A DNA stretch of 64,000 nt from Micromonospora sp. MP36 (GCF_008119785.1 NZ_VSFA01000002.1:62001-126000); one strand, 5' to 3'. Positions 1 to 9,061 are shown, numbered from the stretch's first letter. Made by a program: numbers and translations. The notes: generated by a model not told the origin, from the letters alone.

Positions 1-795
1 CAACTCCGGTCCGGTCGCGACCCCCGTCCGGGGTCCAAGATCTCTCGCTTCGGATGCCCGCCGGACCAACTGCTCCGACATGGTCTGCGGGCCGCCCTGA
101 ACCGCCTCGTCGCCCGGCTACCCGAAGCGGCGCCGGCACCTGGCATCGCTGCGCTCAAATCGCAGGGGCTCAGCCAGATGCCGGCCGAGAGGCTCCCGAT
201 CCGGCTGAGCACGAGCCGGCATCGTTCCGGTTCGGGCGCGTCCGGTCCGGTCACGCCGCGACTGGGTTGGACAGTGGTCCGAATCGAGACGCCGAGTGCG
301 CCCAATGCGGAGGGATCCACAGCCCGAGCCGAGATGCGCTAGCAACTCCCGGGGCGCCTCCCGCAGCCTCGTTCATGCGGCAGGCAATGCCGAAGCTCTG
401 GCACCGGGCTGCCTCCGAGGCAACAGCTCAGCCGGGCTACCTCAGGCGCCCGGGGGATACCGGGCTGCCGTCGCGTCCACGCGTGCACCTGGCTGGCGCG
501 GCGTGGACGGCGGGCTCGGGCGGCGTTCGGCTCCGGCGACGTTCGGTCCCCGGCAACGTCGGCCCTCGGGCGTCGGTGGCGTGACCAAGCGAGGGTGGCT
601 GCGGTGGCGGCACCGCCGGGGAGTGCCCGCCTTGCTCATGGCGCGGCCGCGCCTTTCCGCGCCGCAAACCGTCCGCGCCGCCGCCCTGGTCGTGGTCCTC
701 GTGTCACTCCATTGATGTCGGATCAGGATTGCGGCTGGCAGGGCGACGGCCCGCTGGGTGCTTGGGTACCCCGCGTCCACTGACGCCGGGCCGCT

Positions 796-809
796 GTTTC
801 ACGTGAAAC
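796..809. other. parS: parS site (exact)
   Basis: Exact palindrome GTTTCACGTGAAAC, the conserved ParB-binding centromere sequence of Bacillus and actinobacteria. It lies about 10 kb from oriC and upstream of nothing obvious, as expected for a segregation site rather than an operator. Confidence 0.95.
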
Positions 810-1189
810 GGTCCCTCGACTCGCTCGGCTCTCTCCGCCCCGTAGATCGCTAGCCACCCACCGGTGCGCCCGATCGGCATGGGTCGCGCGGCTTGTACGG
901 CGGGCCGATGGCCGACCTGCGCGCCGGCTGCCGTACACCGCCCAGCCATTCCCGGTCCTACTTCTCGCCGGCTCGCTCGGCTGGTTCGGTTCGAGCGGCT
1001 GGTTGCTGCATTGCCGCGCTGTGGCCGCGCCCGTGTCGCTCCACAGTGTTCCGGTTCAGCCGGTCGGACCTGTTCGCCGCGGACCCATGCTCCCCCGCTC
1101 GCCTCGTCGCCGCGCTCCTGGCCTCCGAGCTCCGCTCAGCAACGGCCACGAACGCCGGAGCCGGATGACCCAGGCACGCCCGAGCTCCT

Positions 1190-1203
1190 CGTTCACGTGA
1201 AAC
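1190..1203. other. parS: Degenerate parS
   Basis: CGTTCACGTGAAAC, with two mismatches to the consensus in the outer left arm; the core TCACGTGA is intact. It lies between exact sites, so it is probably a weakened member of the same cluster. Confidence 0.6.
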
Positions 1204-1390
1204 AGCGGCACATGCGCGGCCGGACCGCGCCGGCCCTGGAATCCAGAGGCGGAGTGGAGCGCGAGGCGTGCCCGGTCCTCCGGCCCAGATTGCCACCGTT
1301 GCCTGCCGGGAGACCGTGGGGAAGGACTGCGGCGTGCGCGGCGAGATGGCGGAGACCGCCGGTGAGCGCTGGCGGAGGCGGTGAGCGCTG

Positions 1391-1447
1391 GGACGGCCTG
1401 CGGGCGTTGGGACGGTCTGCGGGCGTTGGGACGGTCTGCGGGCGGCC
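1391..1447. repeat. 19-bp tandem repeat, three units
   Basis: Three head-to-tail copies of a 19-bp unit beginning GGACGGYCTGCGGGCG (1391-1409, 1410-1428, 1429-1447). The first and last copies differ slightly. Just upstream, GGTGAGCGCTGG occurs twice (1361 and 1380). No coding frame explains the period, which is not a multiple of three. Confidence 0.8.
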
Positions 1448-1564
1448 CAGTGGGGCCTGTTCGGCTTGGGGGCAATCCAATCCAAGAAGTTCCGGCCCGC
1501 CACGCACCTCCGCAGCGGCCGTCGACTTTTCTGATGCCCTACGCCTAGGCGTAAGCCAGCCTGC

Positions 1565-1578
1565 GTTTCACGTGAAAC
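1565..1578. other. parS: parS site (exact)
   Basis: Exact GTTTCACGTGAAAC, 54 bp from the next exact copy at 1619. Paired sites this close favour ParB nucleation and spreading. Confidence 0.95.
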
Positions 1579-1618
1579 GGCACCGTCCCCGGTCGCGGCA
1601 ACACATCCCCGCACGGCC

Positions 1619-1632
1619 GTTTCACGTGAAAC
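1619..1632. other. parS: parS site (exact)
   Basis: Exact GTTTCACGTGAAAC, the nearest exact site to parB outside the parAB genes themselves. Confidence 0.95.
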
Positions 1633-1878
1633 GCCGGACGAAGTCCTGCCCCTCGGCGGCGGACTCCCACGCGCAGCAGTGGCCGCATCTCGCGGCAGCG
1701 AGCCGGCGATCCAATCGGCCGGGTCGGGGGTCGACATGGCGCGGGTGCTGACAACGACACCCTCCATCGCGCCATCCGCCCTTTCGGGCCGTTGAGAGCG
1801 CCGTGAGCACGACAGAGGAGCGGCAGGGCACTCGGAGACACCCCTACCCCGAACCGGAGACGTGAGGCCCGCAGAACC

Positions 1879-1966
1879 GGGGCGCTCGGCGTCGGCCGGC
1901 TGGCGGCCCGGTTCGGCACCCTGCCCGCACTGCGCGGGGTGCTGCTGACACAGACCCTGGCCCTGG
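1879..1966 (+). pseudogene. Fragment of an MFS transporter gene
   Basis: These 88 bases match the reverse strand of 51184-51271, inside the MFS gene at 50843-52087, with only four mismatches that I can count. Read in frame the fragment gives ALGVGRLAARFGTLPALRG, against GALGAGRLAARFGTLPALRG in the intact gene. Similarity stops abruptly on both sides. It is a gene relic or a short duplicated segment, not an expressed gene. Confidence 0.75.
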
Positions 1967-2098
1967 TTCCGTCAGCCGGGAAGCCGGGACAGCGGCGCCA
2001 GCCGTCCAGCGACAGCGGCCCGAAGCTCCGCGCCCACCCCACAAACGGCTCGGCCGCGCCGTCACGAAGACGACGCGGCCGAGACCCACGACCCGTGC

Positions 2099-3127
2099 TC
2101 ACTCGCCGGGCTGATCCTCCTGGCCCACCCCGATGATCCCGACGATCCGCTCCAGGTCGTCGACCGTGGCGAACTCGATCGTGATCTTGCCCTTGTTGCG
2201 GCCGATGTCGACCTTCACCCGAGTGTCGAACCGGTCCGAGAGCCGGTCGGCGAGGTCCGTCAACGCCGGCGCGTGCGGCTTCGGTCGGCGCTTCGCGGCC
2301 GGGGTCTTCGCCGGCCCGTCGGCGAGCGCGAGGGCGACCATCTCCTCGGTGGCGCGTACGGAGATGCCCTCGGCGACGATCCGCTTGGCGAGCTGCTCCT
2401 GCGCCTCGGCGTCGTCCAGGCTGAGGAGCGCCCGGGCGTGGCCGGCCGAGAGCACCCCGGCGGCAACCCGGCGCTGCACCTGAGCGGGCAGGTTCATCAG
2501 CCGGATGGTGTTCGAAATCTGCGGACGGCTCCGGCCGATCCGGCGAGCCAACTCCTCGTGGGTTGCCCCGAACTCCTCCAGAAGCTGCTGGTAAGCGGCC
2601 GCCTCCTCCAGCGGGTTCAGGTTGGCCCGGTGGATGTTCTCCAGCAACGCGTCCCGGAGCATCGCGTCGTCCTTGGTGTCCCGGACGATGGCGGGAATGC
2701 TCTCCCGGCCGACCGCCTGGGCGGCCCGCCAGCGCCGCTCACCCATGACGAGTTCGAACTTCTCGCCGTCGAGCGCACGGACCACGATCGGCTGGAGGAA
2801 GCCCACCTCCTGGATCGAGGTCTTCAGCTCCTCCAGGGCGTCCTCGTCGAAGACCTGCCGGGGCTGCTTGGGGTTCGGCACGATGGCGTCGACCGGGATC
2901 TCGGCGAAGCGGGCTCCCGGCACCGGGCTCAGCTGCGGTCCGGGCTCCGCGGCCGCCGGGGGCGCCCCGACCACGGCAGCGGCAGCGCCGGCCACGGCTG
3001 GGGGCGGCATTTCGGCCGCCGTACCGCCTGCGGGCTCGGCGGCCGCCGGGCTGCTGCCCGGCACCGGCCCGGTGGGGATGAGGGCACCCAGCCCTCGGCC
3101 CAGACCGCCGCGAGGACGGTTCTTCAT
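2099..3127 (-). CDS. parB: Chromosome-partitioning protein ParB
   Basis: 342-residue CTPase-type ParB that binds parS and spreads along the origin region, working with ParA to segregate the origins. The N-terminus has the ParA-contact patch ([14 protein letters not shown], residues 5-18), then an Ala/Pro-rich linker. The N-domain follows with its GERRWR box (near 129-134) and the [14 protein letters not shown] segment, then the helix-turn-helix ([20 protein letters not shown]) and a C-terminal dimerisation part ending [12 protein letters not shown]. The start is the ATG preceded by GGGAGGCG. It lies 27 bp downstream of parA on the same strand, so the two form an operon. Six exact or near-exact parS sites lie within 3.8 kb. 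Confidence 0.97.
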   Translation of the reverse strand: MKNRPRGGLGRGLGALIPTGPVPGSSPAAAEPAGGTAAEMPPPAVAGAAAAVVGAPPAAAEPGPQLSPVPGARFAEIPVDAIVPNPKQPRQVFDEDALEELKTSIQEVGFLQPIVVRALDGEKFELVMGERRWRAAQAVGRESIPAIVRDTKDDAMLRDALLENIHRANLNPLEEAAAYQQLLEEFGATHEELARRIGRSRPQISNTIRLMNLPAQVQRRVAAGVLSAGHARALLSLDDAEAQEQLAKRIVAEGISVRATEEMVALALADGPAKTPAAKRRPKPHAPALTDLADRLSDRFDTRVKVDIGRNKGKITIEFATVDDLERIVGIIGVGQEDQPGE

Positions 3128-3154
3128 GCGACGCCTCCCAGCGACTTCTCCGCA

Positions 3155-4522
3155 CTACGCATTCCGGCTCACCGGCTCCTTGACGCCGCGCTCGGCGATT
3201 TCCTGAGCGGCCTCGAAGTAGCTCGTGGCCCCGCGCGAACCGGGATCGTAGGTCATCACGGACTGGCCGTAGCTGGGGGCCTCGGAGACCCGTACGTTCC
3301 GGGGGATCACGGCCTGGAGCACCTTGTCCCCGAAGTGGTTCCGCACGTCCTGCTCCACCGCGTCGGCCAGCCGGGTACGCCGGTCGTACATGGTGAGCAG
3401 GATGGTGGAGACCTCGAGCCTCGGGTTGAGGTGCTGGCGTACCAGGTTGATGTTGTTGATCAGCTGGTTGAGGCCCTCCAGCGCGTAGTACTCGCACTGG
3501 ATCGGGATCAGCACCTCCTGCGCGGCGACCAACGCGTTGACGGTCAGCAGGCCGAGCGAAGGCGGGCAGTCGATGAACACGTAGTCGAAGTGCCCCGGGT
3601 ACGCGGCGATGGCGCGGGCCAGCCGGGACTCCCGGGCGACGACCGAGACCAACTCGATCTCGGCGCCGGCCAGGTCGATGGTGGCCGGTACGCACCACAG
3701 GTTCGGGATGCCCTCCACCGCCTGGGCGACGTCCTCCAGGGGCACGCCCTCGATGAGGCAGTCGTACACGTCGGGGACACCGGTGTGGTGCGGGACGTTG
3801 AGCCCGGTGGAGGCGTTGCCCTGCGGGTCGAGGTCGACCACCAGGACCCGGTTGCCGTGCAGGGCGAGCGCCACCGCCAGGTTCACCGTGGTCGTGGTCT
3901 TGCCCACGCCGCCCTTCTGGTTGGCGACGCACATCACCCGGGTCCGTTCGGGCCGAGGCATGGTCACCTCGCCACTGGGATTCAGGATCTGCACGGCGCG
4001 CATAGCCTCCATAGCCAACGGTGGATCATCCTCTTCGCGCGTCGGGGTTTCACGTGAAACGTACGTGCTGTCGGCGGCTTCGGCACCGTAGGCGGCGGCC
4101 GGTGGCGTGTCGGCCGGGGCCACCTCGACCGCGACCACGTCGGGCGCGGACTGCGAGGTGGGCTGCTGCGGCACCGCCGAGACCGGCGGCTGCGGCTCGT
4201 AGCGCCCGGGGACAGCGGCGTTGCCGCGTGCCGGGCCGGGACGCGCGGTGGGCGCGTTGGCCGGACCACCTGTCGGGTCGAGCGGATCCCGCGTCGGGGG
4301 CACGTTCGCCGGCACCCCGGAGGTCGGCCGCACACCACCTCCGGCCGACACGTCCCGGCGTACCACCGGATCGCACTCCGGTGGACGCGGGGCCGCACCG
4401 TAGGACTCGTTGCCGCTCACCGGCCAGCCCGGGTAGTCGGTTTCACGTGAAACGGGGTCGGCAGGGGGTCGTCCTCCTGGCCCGGTCACCCGTGGATCGT
4501 CGTACCTGCCGTCGTCATGCAC
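3155..4522 (-). CDS. parA: Chromosome-partitioning ATPase ParA
   Basis: Deviant-Walker ATPase that binds DNA non-specifically and drives ParB-origin segregation. The catalytic core begins near residue 195 with MCVANQKGGVGKTTTT, followed by VVDLDPQGN and the DYVFIDCPPSLG Walker B region. The roughly 190 residues before the core are Pro/Ala-rich and low complexity, longer than most ParA proteins (about 300 residues), but this is seen in other actinobacteria. I take the GTG at 4522, which has AGGGATGACAG upstream. Two exact parS sites lie inside the N-terminal region and are read as VSRET. A possible minus-strand -10 box, TAATGT, lies at 4646-4651. Confidence 0.93.
   Translation of the reverse strand: MHDDGRYDDPRVTGPGGRPPADPVSRETDYPGWPVSGNESYGAAPRPPECDPVVRRDVSAGGGVRPTSGVPANVPPTRDPLDPTGGPANAPTARPGPARGNAAVPGRYEPQPPVSAVPQQPTSQSAPDVVAVEVAPADTPPAAAYGAEAADSTYVSRETPTREEDDPPLAMEAMRAVQILNPSGEVTMPRPERTRVMCVANQKGGVGKTTTTVNLAVALALHGNRVLVVDLDPQGNASTGLNVPHHTGVPDVYDCLIEGVPLEDVAQAVEGIPNLWCVPATIDLAGAEIELVSVVARESRLARAIAAYPGHFDYVFIDCPPSLGLLTVNALVAAQEVLIPIQCEYYALEGLNQLINNINLVRQHLNPRLEVSTILLTMYDRRTRLADAVEQDVRNHFGDKVLQAVIPRNVRVSEAPSYGQSVMTYDPGSRGATSYFEAAQEIAERGVKEPVSRNA
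4047..4060. other. parS: parS site inside parA
   Basis: Exact GTTTCACGTGAAAC within the parA N-terminal coding region, read by the gene as Val-Ser-Arg-Glu-Thr. Both halves of the palindrome are kept although the codons could vary, so DNA function is being conserved. Confidence 0.95.
4440..4453. other. parS: parS site near the parA start
   Basis: Exact GTTTCACGTGAAAC about 70 bp inside parA, again encoding VSRET. ParB bound here is well placed to repress parAB transcription. Confidence 0.95.
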
Positions 4523-4748
4523 CTGTCATCCCTGCCCGCTCCGGATGGTCGGTCCGCACCCCGTCAATCAGGCCCCCGCGCTCGCTGCGCGGCCTACGGC
4601 CCGGCGGGAACGGTCGGGTTCGGTGCCGCCCGGCACCGCCGTTCCACATTATCGACGCGCGGCCAGCCTACGGCCGACGGGCGCAGCGGGTCCACGTTGG
4701 GTTCGGATCCGTCGGCCATCTCGCACCGCCACAACGGTAAAACCAGCG

Positions 4749-5870
4749 TCAGCGATCCCGGCCGTGCCCACCGCGGCGGCGGCCGCCGCGCGACCGCTTG
4801 GGGCCCTTCTTCTTGACCGGACCGATCACCCGCTCCCGGACCACCTCGATCACCGCGGCAGGCGGGTCGATCACGCCCACCCCGCACCGGTGCAGCTCCG
4901 GCTCGCCACCGCCGAGCCGGGCGACCGCCTCGGCGTGCTCGGCGATCTCCTCGGCGGCGGAGGCGCCCTTGAGCGCCACCAGCCGGCCGCCGGGCACCGC
5001 GAGCGGCAGGCACCAGGCGGCGAGCCGATCCAGCGCGGCCACCGCCCGCGCGGTCACGATGTCCGCGCTGAGCGGGGCGGTGTCGCGGGACCCGGCCGCC
5101 GCCTCCTCCGCCCGCCCACGGAAGACGCGGACGGAAGCGGTCAGGCCGAGCTGCTGCACGGCCTCGATCAGGAAGGTGGTCCGCCGGGCGAGCGGTTCTA
5201 CGAGCGTGACGGTGAGGTCGGGGCGGGCGATCGCCAGGACCAGGCCGGGCAGCCCGGCGCCGGAACCGACGTCGATCACGCTCGCGCCCTGGGGAATCCG
5301 CTCCGCCACCGCCGCACAGTTGAGCAGGTGCCGTTCCCAGAGCCGCGGCGTCTCGCGGGGGCCGATCAGACCGCGCACCACGCCGTCCGTGGCCAGCAGT
5401 TCGGCGTACGCGGCCGCCAGCTCGAGCCGGTCGCCGAAGAGGGTACGGGCGGCCGCCGCCAGCTCGGGCGGCAGCGTCGCCGTGGCCGGGGACGCTGGCT
5501 GCGCCTCGCCGGTGTCGCCCTCGGCAGGGGACGCCGTCGCCGGCTCGGCGAACACCGGCTCGACGGAACCCACCGGGGCCGCCGGGACCGTTTCGCCTTC
5601 CGGTGCCGGGTCAGCCGAGAAGGCCGGAGTCACGACGTCCGAGGAATCGAACATCGTCGACGTGTCGTCATCGGAGCGGCCCGCTGGTGCACCACCGGAG
5701 AAGGCGGGGTCCGCGGTGGGCGGCGTACCCGTGATCGACGGGTCGGCCGGGGAGGCGTCCCCGTCGGAGAAGATCGGGTCGACGGCCGGGTCGGGCCGGA
5801 CAGGCGACGGCCCGGGCGGCGTACCACCCGGGCCGGCCACGGCACCCGCCGTCGTCTCGTCGTGGGTCAC
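4749..5870 (-). CDS. rsmG: 16S rRNA (guanine-527-N7)-methyltransferase RsmG
   Basis: Methylates G527 of 16S rRNA using S-adenosylmethionine; loss of the enzyme gives low-level streptomycin resistance in many bacteria (family knowledge). The methyltransferase domain fills the C-terminal 240 residues, with the SAM-binding VIDVGSGAGLPG at about 198-209, FLIEAVQQLGL and the TARAVAALDRL motif. The first ~130 residues are a Pro/Asp/Ala-rich extension without family counterpart, so the true start may lie further in. A basic KKKGPKRSRGGRRRGG tail ends the protein. The GTG lies 4 bp after the jag stop, indicating coupled translation. Confidence 0.93.
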   Translation of the reverse strand: MTHDETTAGAVAGPGGTPPGPSPVRPDPAVDPIFSDGDASPADPSITGTPPTADPAFSGGAPAGRSDDDTSTMFDSSDVVTPAFSADPAPEGETVPAAPVGSVEPVFAEPATASPAEGDTGEAQPASPATATLPPELAAAARTLFGDRLELAAAYAELLATDGVVRGLIGPRETPRLWERHLLNCAAVAERIPQGASVIDVGSGAGLPGLVLAIARPDLTVTLVEPLARRTTFLIEAVQQLGLTASVRVFRGRAEEAAAGSRDTAPLSADIVTARAVAALDRLAAWCLPLAVPGGRLVALKGASAAEEIAEHAEAVARLGGGEPELHRCGVGVIDPPAAVIEVVRERVIGPVKKKGPKRSRGGRRRGGHGRDR

Positions 5871-5874
5871 CCCG

Positions 5875-6456
5875 TCAGTCCGCCGCCGGCCGGACGACGA
5901 TGCACCGGTTCGGCTCGACGCCCTCGGACTCGCTCTCCACGCCGCTCATCGCGTTCACCACGTCGTGCACGCACTTGCGCTCGAACGCGGACATCGGCTC
6001 GAGGCGCACCGGCTCGCCGTACTCCTTGACCTTCTCCACCGCGTTCTTGGCGACGGCGGCGAGCTCCTTGCGCCGGGCAGCCCGGTAGCCGCCGACGTCG
6101 AGCAGCAGGCGGCTGGGCGAACCGGTCTGCCGGAACACCGCCAGCCGGGCCAACTCCTGGAGCGCCTCCAGGGTGGCGCCGCGCTGGCCGATCAGGTTCT
6201 GCAGGCGGCCACCGACCACCTCGACGACCGGGCGGCCGCCGGAGACCAGCTCGTCGATGTCGCCGTCGTAGTCGAGGATGTCGAGCAGACCCTCGACGTA
6301 GTCGGCCGCGATCTCGCTCTGCCGGAACAGGTCGCTCTCGGCCGGGGCCTTCTTCTCCGCAGCCGCCGACTCGGCCCCGGTCTCCTCGGCCTCGTCGGTG
6401 GGCATGGTCTCCTCGTCCAGGGACTGCTCGGCGCTGGGGATGCTGGTGTCGGTCAC
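5875..6456 (-). CDS. jag: Jag/KhpB-family R3H and KH RNA-binding protein
   Basis: 193-residue single-stranded nucleic-acid-binding protein of the SpoIIIJ-associated (Jag/KhpB) family, which sits beside yidC in most Gram-positive bacteria and is linked to RNA chaperoning and envelope growth. An acidic N-terminus is followed by a KH domain (IDELVSGGRPVVEVVGGRLQ, with the GQRGATLEALQ loop) and an R3H domain (FERKCVHDVVNAM; the arginine and histidine spacing is kept). The GTG at 6456 has GGAGATGAG 5 bp upstream, which is why I reject the earlier in-frame ATG at 6543. Same operon as yidC and rsmG. Confidence 0.92.
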   Translation of the reverse strand: MTDTSIPSAEQSLDEETMPTDEAEETGAESAAAEKKAPAESDLFRQSEIAADYVEGLLDILDYDGDIDELVSGGRPVVEVVGGRLQNLIGQRGATLEALQELARLAVFRQTGSPSRLLLDVGGYRAARRKELAAVAKNAVEKVKEYGEPVRLEPMSAFERKCVHDVVNAMSGVESESEGVEPNRCIVVRPAAD

Positions 6457-6632
6457 GGTCTCATCTCCGTACTCGCTCGGCCGGACCGTCGGGTCCGCTG
6501 GTCTCCCGGGGCCGGCGCGGGGTTCGCCGATGCCCTCGGGCACGTCTGTACGGGCCAGTTTCGCCCGTGACCGCGCTCCGCGCGGCGGTTCCGGCCCGGC
6601 GCCGACCGTACGGTGGCAGCTCGGGGGCCGGA

Positions 6633-6664
6633 CGGGCCGCCACCGGGATCCCGGTGGCGGCCCG
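6633..6664. terminator. 32-bp perfect palindrome after yidC
   Basis: A perfect inverted repeat of CGGGCCGCCACCGGGA with its complement, ending 5 bp before the yidC stop codon as read from the plus strand. It has no T-run, so it may act as a partial terminator or an mRNA stabiliser between yidC and jag. Confidence 0.6.
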
Positions 6665-6669
6665 CAGGC

Positions 6670-7644
6670 TCAGCCCTGCCGCTTGGCGGGGCGGGTCTTC
6701 TTCGGGTTGACCGGCTTGGCGCCGGGCTTCGGACCGGCCACCTTGGGCGCGGTCGCCGGGGCCTTCGCCACCGGCTGGGCCTTACGGCCGAGCAGACCAC
6801 CGGTCTTCGCCGGCTGGGCGGTGGGCCGCGCGCCGGCACCGGTCTTCGCCGTGGGCGGCGGCGGGAACTTCCGCAGCACCCACTGCTGCTGGCCGAGGGT
6901 GAAGAGGTTGTTGGTGACCCAGTAGATGATCACACCGATCGGGAAGATCGAACCGGACACCAGCAGCGAGACCGGGATGCCGTAGAGCATCAGGCGCTGG
7001 ACCATGCGCTGCTGCGGGTCCTCCGCCCAGCCAGTCTTCAGGATCATCTGGCGGCTGGTCAGGTACGTCGTGGCGATCATGATGACCACCAGGATGCCGG
7101 CGACCAGCTTGACGGTGTTGCCGCTCGCACCGAGGCTGGCCAGCTCGTCGGCCGTCGAACCGAACTTGCCGGCGATCGGGGCGGTGAAGAGCTTGGCGTG
7201 CGAGGCGCTGTTGAACTGGTCGACCGTCCAGCCGTACAGGGTCTTGTTCGTCTTGTCCGGGTTGAGGCGGCGCAGCACGTGGAAGAGGCCCAGGAAGACC
7301 GGGATCTGGAGGAACATCGGAAGGCAGCCCATCAGCGGGTTGGCCTTTTCCTTCCGGTAGAGCTCCATCATCTCCTTCTGGAGCGTCTCCCGGTCACCCT
7401 TGTGCTTCTCCTGGAGCTCCTTGACCTTGGGCTGGAGCGCCTGCATCGCCCGCTGCGACTTGATCTGCTTGACGAAGACCGGGAACAAGATCACCCGGAC
7501 CGTCACCACCAGGAAGACGATGGCAAGGATCCAGGGCCAGTTCGTCCCGATCACCGCCTCGGCCGGAACGATGGCGTCCCAGGCCGAGTGCCAGGTCAGC
7601 AGGATCCACGAAATGGCGTAGTAGACCCAGTCGAGGCTAAACAC
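6670..7644 (-). CDS. yidC: Membrane protein insertase YidC/OxaI
   Basis: Polytopic membrane protein that inserts and folds inner-membrane proteins with or without SecYEG. 324 residues, with hydrophobic segments near 37-60 (WPWILAIVFLVVTVRVILF), at NPLMGCLPMFLQIPVFLGLF, around VAGILVVIMIATTYL and at IFPIGVIIYWVTNNLF. The cytoplasmic hairpin QPKVKELQEKHKGDRETLQK follows the first of these. The conserved groove arginine is in VRVILFPVF. The C-terminal 60 residues are Lys/Pro/Ala-rich and probably contact ribosomes. The GTG start directly abuts the yidD stop. Confidence 0.97.
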   Translation of the reverse strand: MFSLDWVYYAISWILLTWHSAWDAIVPAEAVIGTNWPWILAIVFLVVTVRVILFPVFVKQIKSQRAMQALQPKVKELQEKHKGDRETLQKEMMELYRKEKANPLMGCLPMFLQIPVFLGLFHVLRRLNPDKTNKTLYGWTVDQFNSASHAKLFTAPIAGKFGSTADELASLGASGNTVKLVAGILVVIMIATTYLTSRQMILKTGWAEDPQQRMVQRLMLYGIPVSLLVSGSIFPIGVIIYWVTNNLFTLGQQQWVLRKFPPPPTAKTGAGARPTAQPAKTGGLLGRKAQPVAKAPATAPKVAGPKPGAKPVNPKKTRPAKRQG

Positions 7645-7932
7645 TCAGGCTCCAGTCACGTCGGCACGGCGGCGGTCGCCCGGCTCCGGCACCGGGTCGT
7701 GTCCACCTGGGTGGAAGGGGTGGCAGCGCGACAGCCGCCGGACCGTCAACCAGGCTCCCCGCAGTGCGCCGTGCCGAGACACCGCCTCGACGGCGTAGGC
7801 ACTGCACGACGGGTAGAACCGGCAGCGGGCCGGCAGCGCCGGACTTATCCACCGACGGTACGCGATGATGGGTACCAGCAGCATGCGGGCACCGCTAGTC
7901 GTCGGCCGCGGGGCGGCGCTCCCACCGCTCAC
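7645..7932 (-). CDS. yidD: Membrane-insertion efficiency factor YidD
   Basis: 95-residue YidD (formerly DUF37), a small peripheral membrane protein that helps YidC substrates insert. The family signature [27 protein letters not shown] is present (residues 25-51), with the cysteine pair CRFYPSC, then a [17 protein letters not shown] tail. The GTG start overlaps the rnpA stop by 3 bases (GTGA). A later ATG ([12 protein letters not shown]) would also give a family-length protein and is the main alternative start. Confidence 0.93.
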   Translation of the reverse strand: MSGGSAAPRPTTSGARMLLVPIIAYRRWISPALPARCRFYPSCSAYAVEAVSRHGALRGAWLTVRRLSRCHPFHPGGHDPVPEPGDRRRADVTGA

Positions 7933-8342
7933 CGGGCCCGCCGAGTCCGCGGGGTGCGCGCCGCGGCGACGGCGGCGTCCAGGTCGGCCCCCAGCCGGGC
8001 GTACGACACGTCGGCGGCCTGGGGCAGCGCGCGTACCACCAGCGTGGTACCGGCGGGCAGGTCCGCCAGGCGCTCGCGGACCAGGTGCCGCAGCCGGCGT
8101 CGGACCTTGTTGCGGACCACCGCGTTGCCGACCGCCTTGGACACGACGAAGCCGGCGCGGCTCGGCGCGGAGGGTTCCGCACCGCTGGACCGCGCCGGCT
8201 CCGGCGAGATTGTCGCGGTGGGTCCGGTCTGCTCGGGGAGGGTCAGGTGCACCACGACGGCACCGCGGCCGACGCGTCGGCCACCCCGGACCGCTGCGGC
8301 GAAGTCGCTACTGCGCCGCAGTCGCTGCGCGGCGGCCAGCAC
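7929..8342 (-). CDS. rnpA: Ribonuclease P protein component
   Basis: Protein subunit of RNase P, which trims the 5' leader of pre-tRNAs together with the M1-type RNA (rnpB is not in this window). 137 residues from the GTG at 8342. The opening [20 protein letters not shown] is the family N-terminus, and the basic RNR-type helix is present as [21 protein letters not shown]. The loop between them ([16 protein letters not shown]) is longer than usual. An ATG at 8438 would add residues with no family counterpart. It follows rpmH by 34 bp and overlaps yidD. Confidence 0.94.
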   Translation of the reverse strand: MLAAAQRLRRSSDFAAAVRGGRRVGRGAVVVHLTLPEQTGPTATISPEPARSSGAEPSAPSRAGFVVSKAVGNAVVRNKVRRRLRHLVRERLADLPAGTTLVVRALPQAADVSYARLGADLDAAVAAARTPRTRRAR

Positions 8343-8376
8343 CTCAGCCCACGTCCCTGGACCGGACCGGTCGGCC

Positions 8377-8514
8377 TCAGGCCGCCAGGCGGGCGCGGCC
8401 CTTGGCGCGACGGGTCGAGATGATGGCGCGGCCGGCACGGGTGCGCATGCGCAGCCGGAAGCCGTGGGTCTTCGCGCGCCGGCGGTTGTTCGGCTGGTAG
8501 GTGCGCTTGCTCAC
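8377..8514 (-). CDS. rpmH: Ribosomal protein bL34
   Basis: 45-residue, strongly basic large-subunit protein. It begins [19 protein letters not shown] and ends [11 protein letters not shown], full length for bL34. The GTG at 8514 has GGAGAG 7 bp upstream. It is the first gene of the rpmH-rnpA-yidD-yidC-jag-rsmG operon. Confidence 0.98.
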   Translation of the reverse strand: MSKRTYQPNNRRRAKTHGFRLRMRTRAGRAIISTRRAKGRARLAA

Positions 8515-8700
8515 GTCAGGCTCTCCGTTGTCGTACGCCCCGCGCGGGGGATCGCCCGGGGTCGTGTGGTGGTCCAGGCCACCTGCCCGGTGGCCTCCGA
8601 TCGGTGCTGCCCGGCGACACGGGACCTCGGCGATACGGGGAAGCGACCGCGGACAGCAAGCACCCATCACCCTAGCAGAGGGCGAGAGAGCAGCCGCTCC

Positions 8701-8729
8701 AGCCTACGCAGGGGGGCAATGGCCGTCAA
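8701..8729 (-). promoter_or_regulatory. rpmH promoter
   Basis: On the minus strand, TTGACG (8729-8724) and TAGGCT (8706-8701) are separated by 17 bp, a near-ideal vegetative promoter. It predicts transcription starting near 8694 and a leader of about 180 nt before rpmH. Confidence 0.75.
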
Positions 8730-8819
8730 ACATCACACACTCCTCACCCGGTGACCGTGGGAGCGCGACCGAAGGGGTGGTTTTCACGGATGTTGACAAG
8801 GCTGCCCCGGTGTCGACGG

Positions 8820-8849
8820 TTGAACGCACGGGGTCCCCGCTGTTAGCGT
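8820..8849 (+). promoter_or_regulatory. Candidate dnaA promoter
   Basis: TTGAAC (8820-8825) and TAGCGT (8844-8849) with an 18-bp spacer, facing dnaA. It predicts a leader of roughly 300 nt that contains the two DnaA boxes at 9015-9034. Confidence 0.5.
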
Positions 8850-9014
8850 GCGCGATTGCGGTCAGCGTCGGGCTCCGGGTTGTCGCTGATCGGCAAGACC
8901 GGACAAGGTAGTGAATCGTTCGGCACGGTGAACCCGCTTCAGCGCCTCCGGGAACGAGGGGGCAGGTCCGACCCACGTCCGGTGGGCGGCCACAATCGGT
9001 CGGTACACACAGGC

Positions 9015-9034
9015 TGTGGATAACTTGTGGATAA
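9015..9034 (-). promoter_or_regulatory. Pair of perfect DnaA boxes upstream of dnaA
   Basis: TGTGGATAA at 9015-9023 and again at 9026-9034, both the complement of the classic TTATCCACA box, 11 bp apart on the same face. They lie in the dnaA leader and suggest autoregulation by DnaA. Confidence 0.85.
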
Positions 9035-9061
9035 TGACCGTTCGGCCGTCCGGGAGGGCGT

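Larger units (their letters stand above)
1..2098. other. Gene-poor parS-bearing stretch left of parB
   Basis: No open frame in this 2.1 kb has recognisable protein motifs, a ribosome site and a plausible start together; the frames that exist are Arg/Pro-rich shadows of GC-rich DNA. What can be seen is three exact and one degenerate parS sites, a 19-bp tandem repeat at 1391-1447, and an 88-bp fragment (1879-1966) nearly identical to the MFS gene at 50843-52087. A 20-codon frame starts with GTG at 1803, which may be a gene relic. I read it as a centromere region in which former genes have decayed. Confidence 0.55.

Noticed and set aside
864..1751. Long open frames in the first 2.1 kb
   Set aside because: High-GC DNA gives long frames on both strands; these lack motifs and contain the tandem repeat and parS sites.
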